In this document: in pieces, positions 23,453 to 32,017 of the stretch
Position numbering within the stretch: position 1 is the first letter of the stretch
Layout: the number at the start of each line of letters is the position of its first letter
From: Pseudomonadota bacterium
Lineage (GTDB): Bacteria; Pseudomonadota; Gammaproteobacteria; Burkholderiales; Burkholderiaceae_D
Reading direction: 5' to 3'
DNA: 38,966 nucleotides
Assembly (NCBI GenBank): GCA_021821365.1
Contig: JAKACN010000015.1
Span: 1-38,966, forward strand
Notes under the pieces: model-generated
The model's input: only the letters and a program-made list of their open reading frames with translations
Told to the model about the DNA's origin: nothing
Database searches by the model: none
Made by a program: the position numbers and the translations under genes

Positions 23453-23821
23453 TCACTCCGGCCCGACGAAATCCGCGTCGGCGGCGGCATGTTCCCCTTT
23501 TTTCTTCCTGGCGAAGAGCGCGGCCACACCGGCGGCAACACTGGCCAGCAGCGCGTATCTCCGTAACCCCTTGCGCTTGGACAAGGCGGAGAAGCCCGTC
23601 ATGAGAAGGGGCAGTACCGTCTGCAGATTCACGCCCGGGAGGCCGGACAGGTTGCGCCTGCTGACCATGGCCGCTGCAGTCAGCACGATCTGGTGAATGG
23701 CGCTTCTTGCCAGCGATTCCGGCCGCAGGCTGTCCTGAGTCACTTGCCTGGCGAGCAGGAATTCGGCCCGGTGGACGGCGCCTTGCGCGATGAGCTGTTT
23801 CTTGCGATCGGCTTGGTTCAT
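23453..23821 (-). CDS. YqjK-like small protein
   Basis: 122-aa protein, last of three close-packed genes (9-bp gap to the holin-like gene). The N-terminal half is basic and polar (MNQADRKKQLIAQGAVHRAE). The C-terminal half has one or two hydrophobic segments (LQTVLPLLMTGFSALS and YALLASVAAGVAALFA) followed by ARKKKGE. In enterobacteria yqjD-yqjE-yqjK occur in this order, so YqjK-like is a contextual name. The function is unknown, with a link to membrane or ribosome association in stationary phase known only for YqjD. Confidence 0.7.
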   Translation of the reverse strand: MNQADRKKQLIAQGAVHRAEFLLARQVTQDSLRPESLARSAIHQIVLTAAAMVSRRNLSGLPGVNLQTVLPLLMTGFSALSKRKGLRRYALLASVAAGVAALFARKKKGEHAAADADFVGPE

Positions 23822-23830
23822 GCGGGCCTC

Positions 23831-24223
23831 TTACAGCAATGCGTCGCGGTCTTTGCGCAACTCGGTCATGGTGGCCGGCATTGACAGCTGATCGCTGTCA
23901 AGCATCGCGCGCGCATAGAGCAGGATACCAAGCGCCAGCAGCGAATACGCGGCAGCCACGATGAGCAGGATCTTCCAACCCAGCGCATCCCACGCCAGCA
24001 CAATGATCAGCGCGGTCCAGCAGCCAAGCGCGAACCACAGCGCGACAATACCGAGCGCGCCGACCAGCAGCAGCCTGGCGATGTTGTTGCGGACCTCTCC
24101 CATCTCCAGCGCAGCGAGTTCGACCCTGCTCATCAGCAGGGCGAACGCACTTTTCGCGAGCCCGCCGAAGCCGGCAATGAGACCGGGAGCGGCTTCCTCG
24201 GAACGCGTTTGTTGACGCTCCAT
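23831..24223 (-). CDS. Phage-holin-superfamily membrane protein (YqjE-like)
   Basis: 130-aa inner-membrane protein. An N-terminal amphipathic region (GLIAGFGGLAKSAFALLMSR, VELAALEMGEVRNNIARLL) precedes two strong transmembrane helices (about 52-75 and 82-105), and the tail is charged. This matches the holin-superfamily III / YqjE group. It is a chromosomal stress-associated protein, not a phage gene, because it lies between YqjD-like and YqjK-like genes (10-bp and 9-bp gaps). Confidence 0.88.
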   Translation of the reverse strand: MERQQTRSEEAAPGLIAGFGGLAKSAFALLMSRVELAALEMGEVRNNIARLLLVGALGIVALWFALGCWTALIIVLAWDALGWKILLIVAAAYSLLALGILLYARAMLDSDQLSMPATMTELRKDRDALL

Positions 24224-24233
24224 GATGCGCTTG

Positions 24234-24536
24234 CTAGCGGCGCGAAATCAGCATGCCGACGATGAGACCGACGCCCGCCGCAATGCCGACCGCTTTCCAC
24301 GGATGGTCGTGCACGAACTCGTCCGTCGTATGTGCTGCCGCCTTGCCTTTTTCAATGGCAACCGCCTGTACTTCCTGCGCCTTTTCCATGGCGGCGTCGA
24401 GCATGGTCAGCCCCTTGGCGCGCAATTCTTCGGCCTTCTCGCCGGTCGCGTGGCTTGCTTCGCGAAACAGTTCTTGTGCATCCTTGACGAGGGTTTTCAT
24501 ATCGTTCCTTACGGTTTTGATGTTTGAATTCAACAT
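24234..24536 (-). CDS. DUF883 family protein (YqjD/ElaB-like)
   Basis: 100-aa protein, close to the usual 101 aa of YqjD. Starts at 24,536 (GGAG upstream) or 24,500 (AAGGAA upstream) are both possible; I prefer the first on length. A long charged helix (LVKDAQELFREASHATGEKA and on) is followed by a C-terminal HDHPWKAVGIAAGVGLIVGM membrane anchor and the basic end LISRR. In E. coli such proteins are stationary-phase, C-tail-anchored and bind ribosomes. First gene of the three-gene operon; a hairpin with T run lies just upstream. Confidence 0.9.
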   Translation of the reverse strand: MLNSNIKTVRNDMKTLVKDAQELFREASHATGEKAEELRAKGLTMLDAAMEKAQEVQAVAIEKGKAAAHTTDEFVHDHPWKAVGIAAGVGLIVGMLISRR

Positions 24537-24557
24537 GGCGTTGCTCCGGTAATGGCT

Positions 24558-24591
24558 CAAAAAATAAAGTCGCCGGCGAGTTGCCGGCGAC
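24558..24591 (-). terminator. Strong terminator-like hairpin before the YqjD-like gene
   Basis: GTCGCCGGC, a 5-nt loop and GCCGGCGAC (24,569-24,591) form a perfect 9-bp stem, followed on the minus strand by TTTATTTTTT. It would stop transcription arriving from the right, protecting or attenuating the YqjDEK-like operon, which starts 22 bp further on. Confidence 0.75.
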
Positions 24592-24925
24592 CGTCAAAGG
24601 GGCTTGCCTTCCTGAAATGACGACAGCGGCTCCGATGATCCGCATTCGGTCATTCCTCTCGCATTCAGCAACAGGCTACAGTCTATTTATGTCAGGTAAT
24701 TTACGAAATGTAAAGCTCGGAGACTTGCGGAATGGCGAACTTTCCAGCTCGCACGCCGCTTTGTTGATGCGGATCAGATGAAGAAAGATCGATGCGGGCA
24801 GCCTCCTCCTGGATGTGAGGACGGGCGCGACATGACGCGAGCACGGATGCCTGGTCGCCCTGCGGCCCAGCGGTACGCCGAGACCGCGCGCGGCACGGCA
24901 TGGCCTGCATACTGCGAGGCAAAAA
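24592..24925. other. Intergenic stretch with no gene seen
   Basis: 334 bp between the terminator-like hairpin and the next minus-strand gene. Frames here have shadow-like composition and no ribosome sites. I see no repeat or RNA gene. Confidence 0.5.
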
Positions 24926-25507
24926 CTAACGGCTGTCCTTGTCGCGCAATTCGGCGATGCCCTCGATGCTGCCGATCGTCAGGGTGACCGGGTTGCAGGA
25001 GAGCGCGCGCTGCATCGGACGCCAGGCGAACAGCCACTCCTTCTCCCGAGCGTATTGCCTTGCTTTCGAAAACGCCTCGCCGAGCGGACTCGGCATGCCA
25101 TAGGAAATCGCGGCGTCGATGCCGGCCCAGCTCGGCAGGATGCGTTGCGCCGCGCGGTGGATGCGTTCGCCGAATTCCTCGGCATCGTGGATCACCAGGC
25201 AGCAGTCGGCAGCGCCGAATGCGTCGAACAGCTTTTCATCCCACGCATTGGCCAGGCTGAGCGTCAGGTAACGCGTGGACGGGTTGCCGCCGGCGCCGGG
25301 ACCGAAGGGCAGGATCTGCTCGCCGGCAGATACGGGCGCGGGTTCCGGTGCGGGCGGACGCAGGCGGAACTCGCCGAGTTGCAGCGATCGCTCCAGCCAG
25401 GTTCGCTGCGAATAGCGATAGAGTTTTTGGGGGCGTTGGTATGCGGCGGCGGCGAGCAAGGGAGAGGAGGCTGTCTTCATGATGAGTGCAATGGGTTGTC
25501 CAGCCAT
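24926..25507 (-). CDS. Hypothetical soluble protein
   Basis: 193 aa if ATG 25,507 is used; ATG 25,480 is an alternative, and neither has a Shine-Dalgarno. The body has normal protein composition (PSTRYLTLSLANAWDEKLFD, CCLVIHDAEEFGERIH, then LPSWAGIDAAISYGMPSPLG). No signal peptide, membrane segment or known motif is visible. The coding bias matches its neighbours, so it is probably real. It ends before a 334-bp gap and the terminator. Function unknown. Confidence 0.65.
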   Translation of the reverse strand: MAGQPIALIMKTASSPLLAAAAYQRPQKLYRYSQRTWLERSLQLGEFRLRPPAPEPAPVSAGEQILPFGPGAGGNPSTRYLTLSLANAWDEKLFDAFGAADCCLVIHDAEEFGERIHRAAQRILPSWAGIDAAISYGMPSPLGEAFSKARQYAREKEWLFAWRPMQRALSCNPVTLTIGSIEGIAELRDKDSR

Positions 25508-25652
25508 TTAAACAGAATCGGCCAGCGGCGACAAACGCGATATACAGGAATCGTTGCACGTGCAACATGCTGCTTGCCTGCGACGTGCGTCCCGATTAGG
25601 ATTGTTGCATGACAACCGCCCGATGCGGCCAACTACAACATCCTGGAGAATC

Positions 25653-26051
25653 ATGCGCAACGCCGTTCTTGCCGTCGCCGCCCTGTCCCTGCTGCAGGGC
25701 GCTGCAGCCTATGCATCCGATGTCAGCGTCGGGGTTACCGTCGCCGGCCAGATTTCGCCCGGCGTCTACGGCCGGATCGATATCGGCAATAACCCGCCGC
25801 CACCGGTCGTCTTTACCCAGCCCGTGATCATCTCGCGCCCGGCGCGGCCGGTCACGATGGCCCCGATCTACCTCAACGTCCCGCCCGGCCACGCGATGAA
25901 GTGGGAGAAGCACTGCCATAAGTACAACGCCTGCGGCGTGCCGGTTTACTTCGTCAGGACCAGCGAGTACGACGATGGCGGCAAGGGCGGAAAACCCGGC
26001 AAGGGTAATCCGGGCCGCGGGCACGGACGCGGGCACGGCCACGACGACTGA
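25653..26051 (+). CDS. Small secreted protein with His/Gly-rich tail
   Basis: 132-aa exported protein. The start is ATG 25,653 with TGGAGAA just upstream; it begins with a clear signal peptide (MRNAVLAVAALSLLQGAAAYA-S). The mature part has a short beta-like region (VSVGVTVAGQISPGVYGRID), a proline-rich stretch and HAMKWEKHCHKYNACGVPVY with two cysteines. The tail is rich in Gly, Lys, His and Arg (GKGNPGRGHGRGHGHDD). Proteins of this kind are common single genes in Burkholderiales with unknown role; the His-rich end could bind metal. A strong terminator follows. Confidence 0.8.
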   Translation: MRNAVLAVAALSLLQGAAAYASDVSVGVTVAGQISPGVYGRIDIGNNPPPPVVFTQPVIISRPARPVTMAPIYLNVPPGHAMKWEKHCHKYNACGVPVYFVRTSEYDDGGKGGKPGKGNPGRGHGRGHGHDD

Positions 26052-26076
26052 AGCGAGTCTGCCCAAGCATGGAAAA

Positions 26077-26099
26077 AGCGGCCCGAGGGCCGCTTTTTT
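26077..26099. terminator. Bidirectional rho-independent terminator
   Basis: AGCGGCC-CGAG-GGCCGCT followed by a T run, with an A run on the other side. It lies between two convergent genes. Confidence 0.9.
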
Positions 26100-26127
26100 A
26101 TGGGCAGCGCCGTTTGCACGTTCTCGC

Positions 26128-26793
26128 TTACTTGCCAGGGGTGGACGAAGTATCGGAACTTGTGCCGGTATCGGAGCTTGAGGACGACGAGGAGGGACCC
26201 GAGGACTTGGCCTTGCTGTGCCTCTTGGCCTTGTGCTTCTTCTTCGCCTTCTTCGGCGGAGTGGTGGTGTCGGTCGTCGTATCGCTCGCGCCGCTCGAGC
26301 TGGCGGATGGCTTCTCGCTGGTCGTACCGGTGGCGCCGGTCGAACCGGTGCCTGACGTGCCGGAACTGGCGCCGCCCATGCTGCCGCTTCCACCCATGCT
26401 GCCGGCGCCCGACGATCCGGTGCCGGAAGTACCCGAGCTGCCGGACGACATGCCGCTGCTGCCCGAGCTGCCGGATGTGCCCGACGCACCCGTGCCGCTG
26501 GTGCCCGAGCTGCTGGATGTATCGCTCGATCCGGACGACGAGCTTCCGCTCATGCCGCTACTGCCGGACGAACCGCCATAGGTACTGCTGCCGCCCGTCG
26601 ACGGGGTTGCGGCGGACGAACCGCTGCTGGATTTGGAGGGATCAGTGCTCGACGGGGACGACGACATGCCGGACGACGTGGATGACGGCGAGGTTGCGCT
26701 GCTGCCGCTTCCCGTTGATTGCGCCAATGCAATTGACGACACCGACGCGATCATGATGAACGACAGTGATCGAAGTGTTGGTTTTAGCCTCAT
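26128..26793 (-). CDS. Ser/Gly/Thr-rich low-complexity exported protein
   Basis: 221-aa protein with GAGGAG before ATG 26,793 and a signal peptide (LSFIMIASVSSIALA-QS). The mature part is almost entirely Ser, Gly and Thr (repeats such as SGSSGMSGSSSSGSSDTSSS). A short basic block (PPKKAKKKHKAKRHSKAK) lies near residue 185. It should be disordered. Such proteins may sit in the cell envelope or matrix, but no function can be read from this. The composition is extreme enough that the opposite strand is open over its whole length. Confidence 0.75.
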   Translation of the reverse strand: MRLKPTLRSLSFIMIASVSSIALAQSTGSGSSATSPSSTSSGMSSSPSSTDPSKSSSGSSAATPSTGGSSTYGGSSGSSGMSGSSSSGSSDTSSSSGTSGTGASGTSGSSGSSGMSSGSSGTSGTGSSGAGSMGGSGSMGGASSGTSGTGSTGATGTTSEKPSASSSGASDTTTDTTTPPKKAKKKHKAKRHSKAKSSGPSSSSSSSDTGTSSDTSSTPGK

Positions 26794-26932
26794 AGGGAAC
26801 TCCTCTAGTTAAAAGAAAGGCATCATCGATGCAGCAGCTTGGATGCAGGGTCAGTTCGCGCGTTCAGCCTGAGGGGCGCGCGTACCGGAAGAGGAGCAGG
26901 CGGCTGTTTTTCAAATAACTGAATTTAAACGG

Positions 26933-26951
26933 ATTTTTACAATGTAAAAAT
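26933..26951. repeat. A+T-rich perfect hairpin in an intergenic gap
   Basis: ATTTTTAC-AAT-GTAAAAAT is a perfect 8-bp inverted repeat in the 278-bp gap between the Ser-rich gene start and the next stop. It may be an operator or the end of the transcript coming from the right. Nothing else is seen in this gap. Confidence 0.4.
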
Positions 26952-27071
26952 GTGTAACGCGCGGGCTGGCAAGGGACGAATTTACAATGCGGCCGGCACG
27001 ACGACATGCGCTCTGATGAACAAGGCAGGGTTGCCCTGTTCATCGAAGAAATGCCGGGACGCTTGCCTCGA

Positions 27072-27566
27072 TTACTGGTCCATCTGCGGCTGCGCGATGG
27101 TACGCAGCTGGAAGCGGCCATCGTTGTTGAACAGCCAGGTCTCGGAGAGTTCGAGCTTGCCATGTCGCATGAGGTGCGATGCGGGCCTGGGGAACGGCGC
27201 GGCGTTGCGCAGCGAGGCCAGCGCGGTCGATTCGGTTTCGCGGTCGCGGTTCGATCGCATGATCTCGCTGCGCAGCAGATTGCCCTGCGCATCGACCGAG
27301 TAGCGCAGCACCACCACCGAGCGCAGCAGCGCCTGCGGGCGGCCGGGATAGATCTTGCCGGAATTGACTTCGGCAATGCGTAATGCGAGGTCGCGCTTGT
27401 AGCCGTCGACCGTGCCGGCGCTGGACGCGGATTCGTAGCGCGTTTCCGCTCGTCGCTCGGCACGCGAGCCTTTCGCGGAGGTCCGCTCGACAGACGTGTC
27501 GGGCGTGCTGGTCGCGCAACCGGCGAGCACGCCGGCAGTGAGGAACAGTGCGGAGCGAATTTTCAT
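27072..27566 (-). CDS. Small lipoprotein with TonB-C-terminus-like domain
   Basis: 164-aa lipoprotein. The start is ATG 27,566, with GAAGG upstream; signal MKIRSALFLTAGVLAGC with lipobox cysteine at 17. After a polar linker, residues about 53-150 (YKRDLALRIAEVNSGKIYPG, LRSVVVLRYSVDAQGNLLRS, STALASLRNAAPFPRP) follow the pattern of TonB/TolA C-terminal domains, including the PFPRP turn. It lacks the TonB membrane anchor and proline-rich rod, so it is unlikely to transduce energy. It is divergent from the START-like gene. Role unknown. Confidence 0.78.
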   Translation of the reverse strand: MKIRSALFLTAGVLAGCATSTPDTSVERTSAKGSRAERRAETRYESASSAGTVDGYKRDLALRIAEVNSGKIYPGRPQALLRSVVVLRYSVDAQGNLLRSEIMRSNRDRETESTALASLRNAAPFPRPASHLMRHGKLELSETWLFNNDGRFQLRTIAQPQMDQ

Positions 27567-27757
27567 GGCCGTACCTTCGCGATGCGTGTGGAAATGCGGA
27601 TCGATGCGCCGGCATCGCGCGATGCGGCCGGCGATGCCGAAGTGAAATCTTCCAGTGAAAGTAATGTAGGGAGATTCGCGCGCGAAAGCAATCTTACCGG
27701 GTGTTACAAATCGCACGCGCGACTTGCATCCGCCTCGCCTTCTTCTACTCTGAAACA

Positions 27758-28330
27758 ATGATCCGCATTGTCGCATTGCTCATTGTCTTGTGGAGCCCGT
27801 TCATGCAGGCACAGGAGCGTCCGGCGCACGGCGAGGTGCAGGCCGATGCGCATCGCATTCAGCAGAATGGCGAAAACATGTTCGAAGTCGAGGCAAGCGC
27901 CTTCGTGCGCGCGTCGCCGCAGCAGGCGTGGCGCGTGCTGACCGATTACGAACGCCTGCCATTATTCGTGCCCGATCTGGACTCATCGAAACTGATTTCG
28001 CGCACCCGGGACGAAGCAATCATCGAGCAGCGCAGCCGCGCCGGTTTTGTATTCTTCACACTGCCGGTGCACATGACCCTGCGTATCGTGGAGCAGCCCG
28101 TCTCGCGCATCGACGTCACGCAGACATCCGGCGACCTGAAGCACTATGTGGCGCACTGGGTGCTGGAACCGGCCGCGCAAGATGGAATGAATGGCACGCT
28201 GATCCATTTCTCCAGTACGCTTGAGCCGAATTTCTTTTTGCCGCCGCTGCTGGGCACGGCGGCGGTGCGGTCCAATGTGAGGAAGATGGTCGAAGCGGTG
28301 TCGACGGAAATCGAGCGCGGCGCGCATTAA
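27758..28330 (+). CDS. Exported SRPBCC/START-like (COQ10-type cyclase/dehydrase) protein
   Basis: 190-aa protein beginning at ATG 27,758 with a signal peptide (MIRIVALLIVLWSPFMQAQ). Residues about 45-185 match the polyketide-cyclase/COQ10 fold: FEVEASAFVRASPQQAWRVL, TDYERLPLFVPDL, then RIVEQPVSRIDVTQTSGDLK and GTLIHFSSTLEP. This fold binds hydrophobic ligands. Being exported, it probably works in the periplasm, unlike cytosolic RatA. Divergent from the small lipoprotein gene, with about 190 bp of shared upstream region. A 10-bp stem hairpin lies just after the stop. Confidence 0.85.
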   Translation: MIRIVALLIVLWSPFMQAQERPAHGEVQADAHRIQQNGENMFEVEASAFVRASPQQAWRVLTDYERLPLFVPDLDSSKLISRTRDEAIIEQRSRAGFVFFTLPVHMTLRIVEQPVSRIDVTQTSGDLKHYVAHWVLEPAAQDGMNGTLIHFSSTLEPNFFLPPLLGTAAVRSNVRKMVEAVSTEIERGAH

Positions 28331-28338
28331 GGGCCTGC

Positions 28339-28366
28339 CAAGGAATAACGTGCACATTATTCCTTG
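28339..28366. terminator. Convergent hairpin without T run
   Basis: CAAGGAATAA, an 8-nt loop and TTATTCCTTG make a perfect 10-bp stem between two convergent genes, 9 bp after one stop and 16 bp from the other. It has no adjacent T tract. Confidence 0.5.
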
Positions 28367-28381
28367 ACAGACCCTGACCGT

Positions 28382-29353
28382 TCAGTCGAAGCCGCCTTTC
28401 GCCTTGAACTGCTCGGTGGCGGCAACCAGCAGTTTCATGATCCCGGGCTCGTAGCCCGAGTGCCCCGCATCGTCGACCACGTGGAACTTCGCCTCGGGCC
28501 ACGCCGCGTGCAGACGGAATGCGGAGAGCGGCGGGCACACCGTGTCGTAGCGCCCCTGCACGATGACGGCGGGCAGATGGCGGATGCGGCTCACCTCGCG
28601 CACCAGCTGGTCTTCGGTAAAAAAGCCGTCATGCAGGAAGTAGTGCGCTTCGAGACGACCGATGCCGAGGCTGACCACGTCCGAGCTGAAGTCCGCGATC
28701 GCGGCCGGGTCGGGGCGCAGGAACAGGCAGCTTCCTTCGTAGCGGCTCCAGGTGCGAGCGGCCGGCAGGTACACCGCCGGGTCGTCGCTGAACAGGCGCT
28801 TCGCGTAGGCCTGCAGCAGGTTGCCGCGCTCTTCGACGGGAATCGGCGCGACGAATTGCGCATGCACGTCCGGGAAAAACCAGCGGATGCCATTGAGAAA
28901 CCAGTCGATCTCCTCGCGCGTGCACAGGAACATGCCGCGCAACACGAAGCCGAGGCAACGCTCCGGATGCGCTTCGCCATAGGCGAGCGCGAGCGTCGAG
29001 CCCCATGAGCCGCCGAACACCAGCCATTGGTCGATGCCGAGCATGATGCGCAGGCGCTCGATATCGTCGATCAGCAGCTGCGTGGTGTTGTTGCGGTATT
29101 CGCCGAGCGGCGTCGACTTGCCCGCGCCGCGCTGGTCGAACAGCACGATGCGGTAATGGTCCGGATCGAAGAAACTGCGATGCCGCGGAGACAGGCCGCC
29201 GCCCGGCCCGCCGTGCAGGAACAGGACCGGCTGGCCGGCGGGATTGCCGCATTCCTCCCAGTACAGGGTATGGATGTCATCCACCGGCAGCATGCCGTGG
29301 CGGTAGGGCTCGATGGGCGGGAACAGCGTCGGTTCGGGAAGGGAGAAGTTCAT
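28382..29353 (-). CDS. pip: Proline iminopeptidase (alpha/beta hydrolase)
   Basis: 323-aa cytosolic peptidase that removes N-terminal proline. I start at ATG 29,353 (MNFSLPEPTLFPPIEPYRHG), the family's usual beginning, although the frame is open further upstream. Catalytic features: oxyanion-hole loop HGGPGGG (48-54 region), nucleophile S116 in GGSWGSTLALAY, D270 in GRYDTVCPP and H298 in DAGHSGYEP. DQRGAGKSTP is the typical family signature and the cap domain is complete. Single gene, convergent with the START-like gene. Confidence 0.95.
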   Translation of the reverse strand: MNFSLPEPTLFPPIEPYRHGMLPVDDIHTLYWEECGNPAGQPVLFLHGGPGGGLSPRHRSFFDPDHYRIVLFDQRGAGKSTPLGEYRNNTTQLLIDDIERLRIMLGIDQWLVFGGSWGSTLALAYGEAHPERCLGFVLRGMFLCTREEIDWFLNGIRWFFPDVHAQFVAPIPVEERGNLLQAYAKRLFSDDPAVYLPAARTWSRYEGSCLFLRPDPAAIADFSSDVVSLGIGRLEAHYFLHDGFFTEDQLVREVSRIRHLPAVIVQGRYDTVCPPLSAFRLHAAWPEAKFHVVDDAGHSGYEPGIMKLLVAATEQFKAKGGFD

Positions 29354-29557
29354 GGCGCGTCGATACGGATGGGATCGCCTGATTGTAGCGAAGCGGGCGG
29401 CCACCGCAAATCGGCAATTCCGTTGCCGTCTTTGTCGCTTTCCCAACAGGTTGCGCAGGGAGTAGCCAGAAGCGAAAAATTGCTGTAGACTTCAGCCCCT
29501 TCAGACGTGGTGACAAACGTCGCATGTCTCCGGCTTTGCCGGCGCATGAGCTTTTCA

Positions 29558-29634
29558 GGAGTGGTAGTTCAGTCGGTTAGAATACCGGCCTGTCACGCCG
29601 GGGGTCGCGGGTTCGAGTCCCGTCCACTCCGCCA
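29558..29634 (+). tRNA. tRNA-Asp(GTC)
   Basis: 77-nt cloverleaf including CCA: acceptor GGAGTGG/CCACTCC, a D arm with AGTCGGTTAGAAT, anticodon loop CTGTCAC (GTC at 29,592-29,594), T arm GCGGG/CCCGT with TTCGAGT, discriminator G. A terminator hairpin follows directly. The 204 bp upstream (29,354-29,557) contain no gene. Confidence 0.96.
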
Positions 29635-29641
29635 GTTTTAC

Positions 29642-29671
29642 AAATGCCCGCGCAAGCGGGCATTTTCTTTT
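29642..29671 (+). terminator. tRNA-Asp terminator
   Basis: AAATGCCCGC-GCAA-GCGGGCATTT followed by TCTTTTT, eight bases after the tRNA CCA. Confidence 0.9.
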
Positions 29672-29747
29672 TCCGGCCTTGTGATGTCGTCCGCGCGAAG
29701 TCCTCGGCGGACCGGCGTTGTCCCAGTGTCTTTCGCCGAAAACAAAA

Positions 29748-29776
29748 AAGACGAACCCTTTGGTTCGTCTTATTTT
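29748..29776. terminator. Terminator downstream of rdgC (bidirectional)
   Basis: AAGACGAACC-CTTT-GGTTCGTCTT with T runs on both strands. On the minus strand it ends the rdgC transcript, whose stop is at 29,791. Confidence 0.88.
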
Positions 29777-29790
29777 TCATCCGGAGCCTG

Positions 29791-30702
29791 TCACGCAGCT
29801 TTCTTCTGCTGCTCCTCGCCGCCCAGCGCTTCCACCAGTTCAGCAATCAGCTTTGCCAGCTCGCCGGTCATCAGCGCGAAGTCGGTATCGAAGCGTTCAT
29901 CCTCGTTCTGCACGCCGGCATCGGCATTTTCCTTCAGCACGTCGAGCGGCGCGACGCGCTTGATTGCGAGCGACTCCGTCAGCACGAAGGAGACGCGGTC
30001 GGCCCAGGTCATCGCGAGGCGCGTGCACTGCTTGCCGGCGGCGATATGGCGGCGCACGTCTTCCGCTTCCAGCGTATGACGCACATAGCGCACCGTGGCC
30101 TTGCCTTCGCCGGTGGCGCGCAGTTCGGTGTCCTGGTCGACGGTGAAGCCGGCCGGCGCTTCATCGGCCGCGAGCCAGTCGGTCATGGCCGACAGCGGCG
30201 AGCGCTCGGTGCGCAGCGATGCGAAAGGCAGACTCTCGAGCGACTTGAGCAGCAGCTTGAACACTTCGTCGGCCTTCACGGGACTGGCGGCATCGACTGC
30301 CAGCCAACCGTTCACCGGATCGATCCACACGCGCGTGCTGCGCTGGATACTGAACGCGCGCGGCAGCAGTTCGTCGGTCACCTGCTCCTTCAGTTCCTTC
30401 ATCTGCTTGCGGCCGGGCTTGAAGCCCTGCTGCTCTTCAAGTTCGACGGCGCGCGCCTTCGTCACCTGATTGATCACCGTCGAGGGCAGCAGCTTCTTTT
30501 CCGTGCACAGTTGCAGCAGCATCTGGCGGTTGACGGTATGCACCAGCATGCCACTGCCACGTGGCGAAACCCAACCCTGGGTCTGCAGGTCGACGCTGGT
30601 GCACGGCGCGAAGGCTTGTGGCGCAAGCGCTGCTTCAAGTTGATCGGCGGTGAGTGTCCACGGCGCGGTGAGACGATAGATCTGGAGATTCTTGAACCAC
30701 AT
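29791..30702 (-). CDS. rdgC: Recombination-associated protein RdgC
   Basis: 303 aa, the same length as E. coli RdgC. The start at 30,702 gives [11 protein letters not shown], the family's standard N-terminus; an ATG three codons earlier is possible but unusual. Typical segments: [19 protein letters not shown], the central [20 protein letters not shown], and the acidic end followed by a helix. RdgC forms a ring-shaped dimer around double-stranded DNA and counteracts RecA-driven recombination. It lies between tRNA-Asp and dinB, whose end is 43 bp upstream of its start, so the two DNA-maintenance genes could be cotranscribed. Confidence 0.97.
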   Translation of the reverse strand: MWFKNLQIYRLTAPWTLTADQLEAALAPQAFAPCTSVDLQTQGWVSPRGSGMLVHTVNRQMLLQLCTEKKLLPSTVINQVTKARAVELEEQQGFKPGRKQMKELKEQVTDELLPRAFSIQRSTRVWIDPVNGWLAVDAASPVKADEVFKLLLKSLESLPFASLRTERSPLSAMTDWLAADEAPAGFTVDQDTELRATGEGKATVRYVRHTLEAEDVRRHIAAGKQCTRLAMTWADRVSFVLTESLAIKRVAPLDVLKENADAGVQNEDERFDTDFALMTGELAKLIAELVEALGGEEQQKKAA

Positions 30703-30745
30703 GATGCGCATCCGGAAAAAAGGAGGCGCTCATTCTACACGCCGG

Positions 30746-31861
30746 CTACTGCGCCGTCAGTCGCACCTGCGCATCATCGGCGGTTGACAAGGTCTCGTCT
30801 TCGGCGAACAGGCCGAGTTGCGTGTCGTCGTCGTCTTCGTTCAGCCGTACGCCCACGCCGAGCAGGCGCACCGGCCTGCGGCTGCGCTGGTGTGCGGTCT
30901 CCAGCAGCTTGCGGCAGGTCGCTTCATCGATGGCATTGCTCACGCATTCCGCCGTGGTGCGGCGAAAATCATCGAAACGAATCTTTACAAAAAGCTTGTG
31001 GATATAACGTTCGGCCTGCGCGCGTTTCACGCGCTGGTGCAGCAACGCAATCAGCGCCGACAGCGCGCGCATGCAACTCTCCAGATCGGGCAGGTCGATC
31101 ACGTAAGTCTCTTCCACGCTCACCGACTTGCGCTCCTGGCTTGAACTCACCTGCCGGCGGTCGATGCCGCGGCACAGGTTGTACAGGCTGCCGCCGAATT
31201 TGCCGAAGCGATGCTGCAGTTCGGGAATCGACCACTTGCGCAAGTCCGCGCAAGTGAATGCGCCCAGCCGCTTGAGCTTCATCGCGGTCACCTTGCCGAC
31301 GCCGAACAGTTTGTCGACCGGCAGCGCGGCGACGAAAGCATCGATGTCCTGCGGGCGGACCACGAATTGTCCGTTCGGCTTGTTCCAGTCGCTGGCGATC
31401 TTGGCGAGGAATTTGTTGGGCGCGATGCCGGCCGATGCGGTGATGCCGACTGTCTCTGCGATGCGCGCGCGGATGTCCTGCGCGATCAGCGTGGCGCTGC
31501 CCTTGAAGTGCGGCGAGTCGGTGACGTCGAGATAGGCTTCATCCAGCGAGAGCGGTTCGACCAGGTCCGTGTAATCGCGATAGATGGCGAGAATCTGCTT
31601 CGAGGCGACGCGATATTTGTCCATGGCCGGTGGCATCACGATCAGGTCGGGGCAGCGCTGCAGCGCCTGCGACGTCGGCATCGCGGAGCGCACGCCGAAG
31701 CGGCGTGCTTCGTAATTGCAGGTCGCGACCACGCCGCGCTGGTCGGGACGTCCGCCGACAGCGAGCGGCTTGCCGCGCAGGGACGGATCGTCGCGCATCT
31801 CCACCGATGCGTAAAAGCAGTCGCAATCGCAGTGGATGATCTTTCGCAGCGGAGCGCTCAC
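30746..31861 (-). CDS. dinB: DNA polymerase IV (Y-family translesion polymerase)
   Basis: 371-aa error-prone polymerase. Palm catalytic acids: D12 in HCDCDCFYASVE and D107-E108 in SLDEAYLD. The steric region after the first motif, the helix-hairpin-helix LFGVGKVTAMKLKRLG and the little-finger domain (VSVEETYVIDL to RPVRLLGVGVRL) are all present. A beta-clamp-binding motif QLGLF is near the C-terminus. The length is slightly above E. coli DinB (351) because of the tail after the clamp motif. In many bacteria it is under LexA control; I could not identify a convincing SOS box upstream. Confidence 0.97.
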   Translation of the reverse strand: MSAPLRKIIHCDCDCFYASVEMRDDPSLRGKPLAVGGRPDQRGVVATCNYEARRFGVRSAMPTSQALQRCPDLIVMPPAMDKYRVASKQILAIYRDYTDLVEPLSLDEAYLDVTDSPHFKGSATLIAQDIRARIAETVGITASAGIAPNKFLAKIASDWNKPNGQFVVRPQDIDAFVAALPVDKLFGVGKVTAMKLKRLGAFTCADLRKWSIPELQHRFGKFGGSLYNLCRGIDRRQVSSSQERKSVSVEETYVIDLPDLESCMRALSALIALLHQRVKRAQAERYIHKLFVKIRFDDFRRTTAECVSNAIDEATCRKLLETAHQRSRRPVRLLGVGVRLNEDDDDTQLGLFAEDETLSTADDAQVRLTAQ

Positions 31862-31971
31862 GATGGCAGGGACAACGGGCAGACAGAAGATGGCAGTGCT
31901 TCATTGTACCGGGCTGCGAGGCATGCGGTGGAAAGACCTCGCGGGACCGTGGGCTTTGGCGCGCGCCAATG

Positions 31972-31997
31972 AAAAACGCCACCGCATGGGTGGCGTT
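31972..31997 (-). terminator. Terminator of the small secreted-protein gene
   Basis: AACGCCACC, a 5-nt loop and GGTGGCGTT with TTTTT on the minus strand, about 20 bp after the stop at 32,018. Confidence 0.88.
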
Positions 31998-32017
31998 GCG
32001 CAATCGGATCCGACGCC

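Noticed and set aside
26069-26756. Plus-strand frames opposite the Ser-rich gene
   Set aside because: Products of the repetitive Ser/Gly codons read in reverse; no ribosome site. The minus strand has a signal peptide and GAGGAG.
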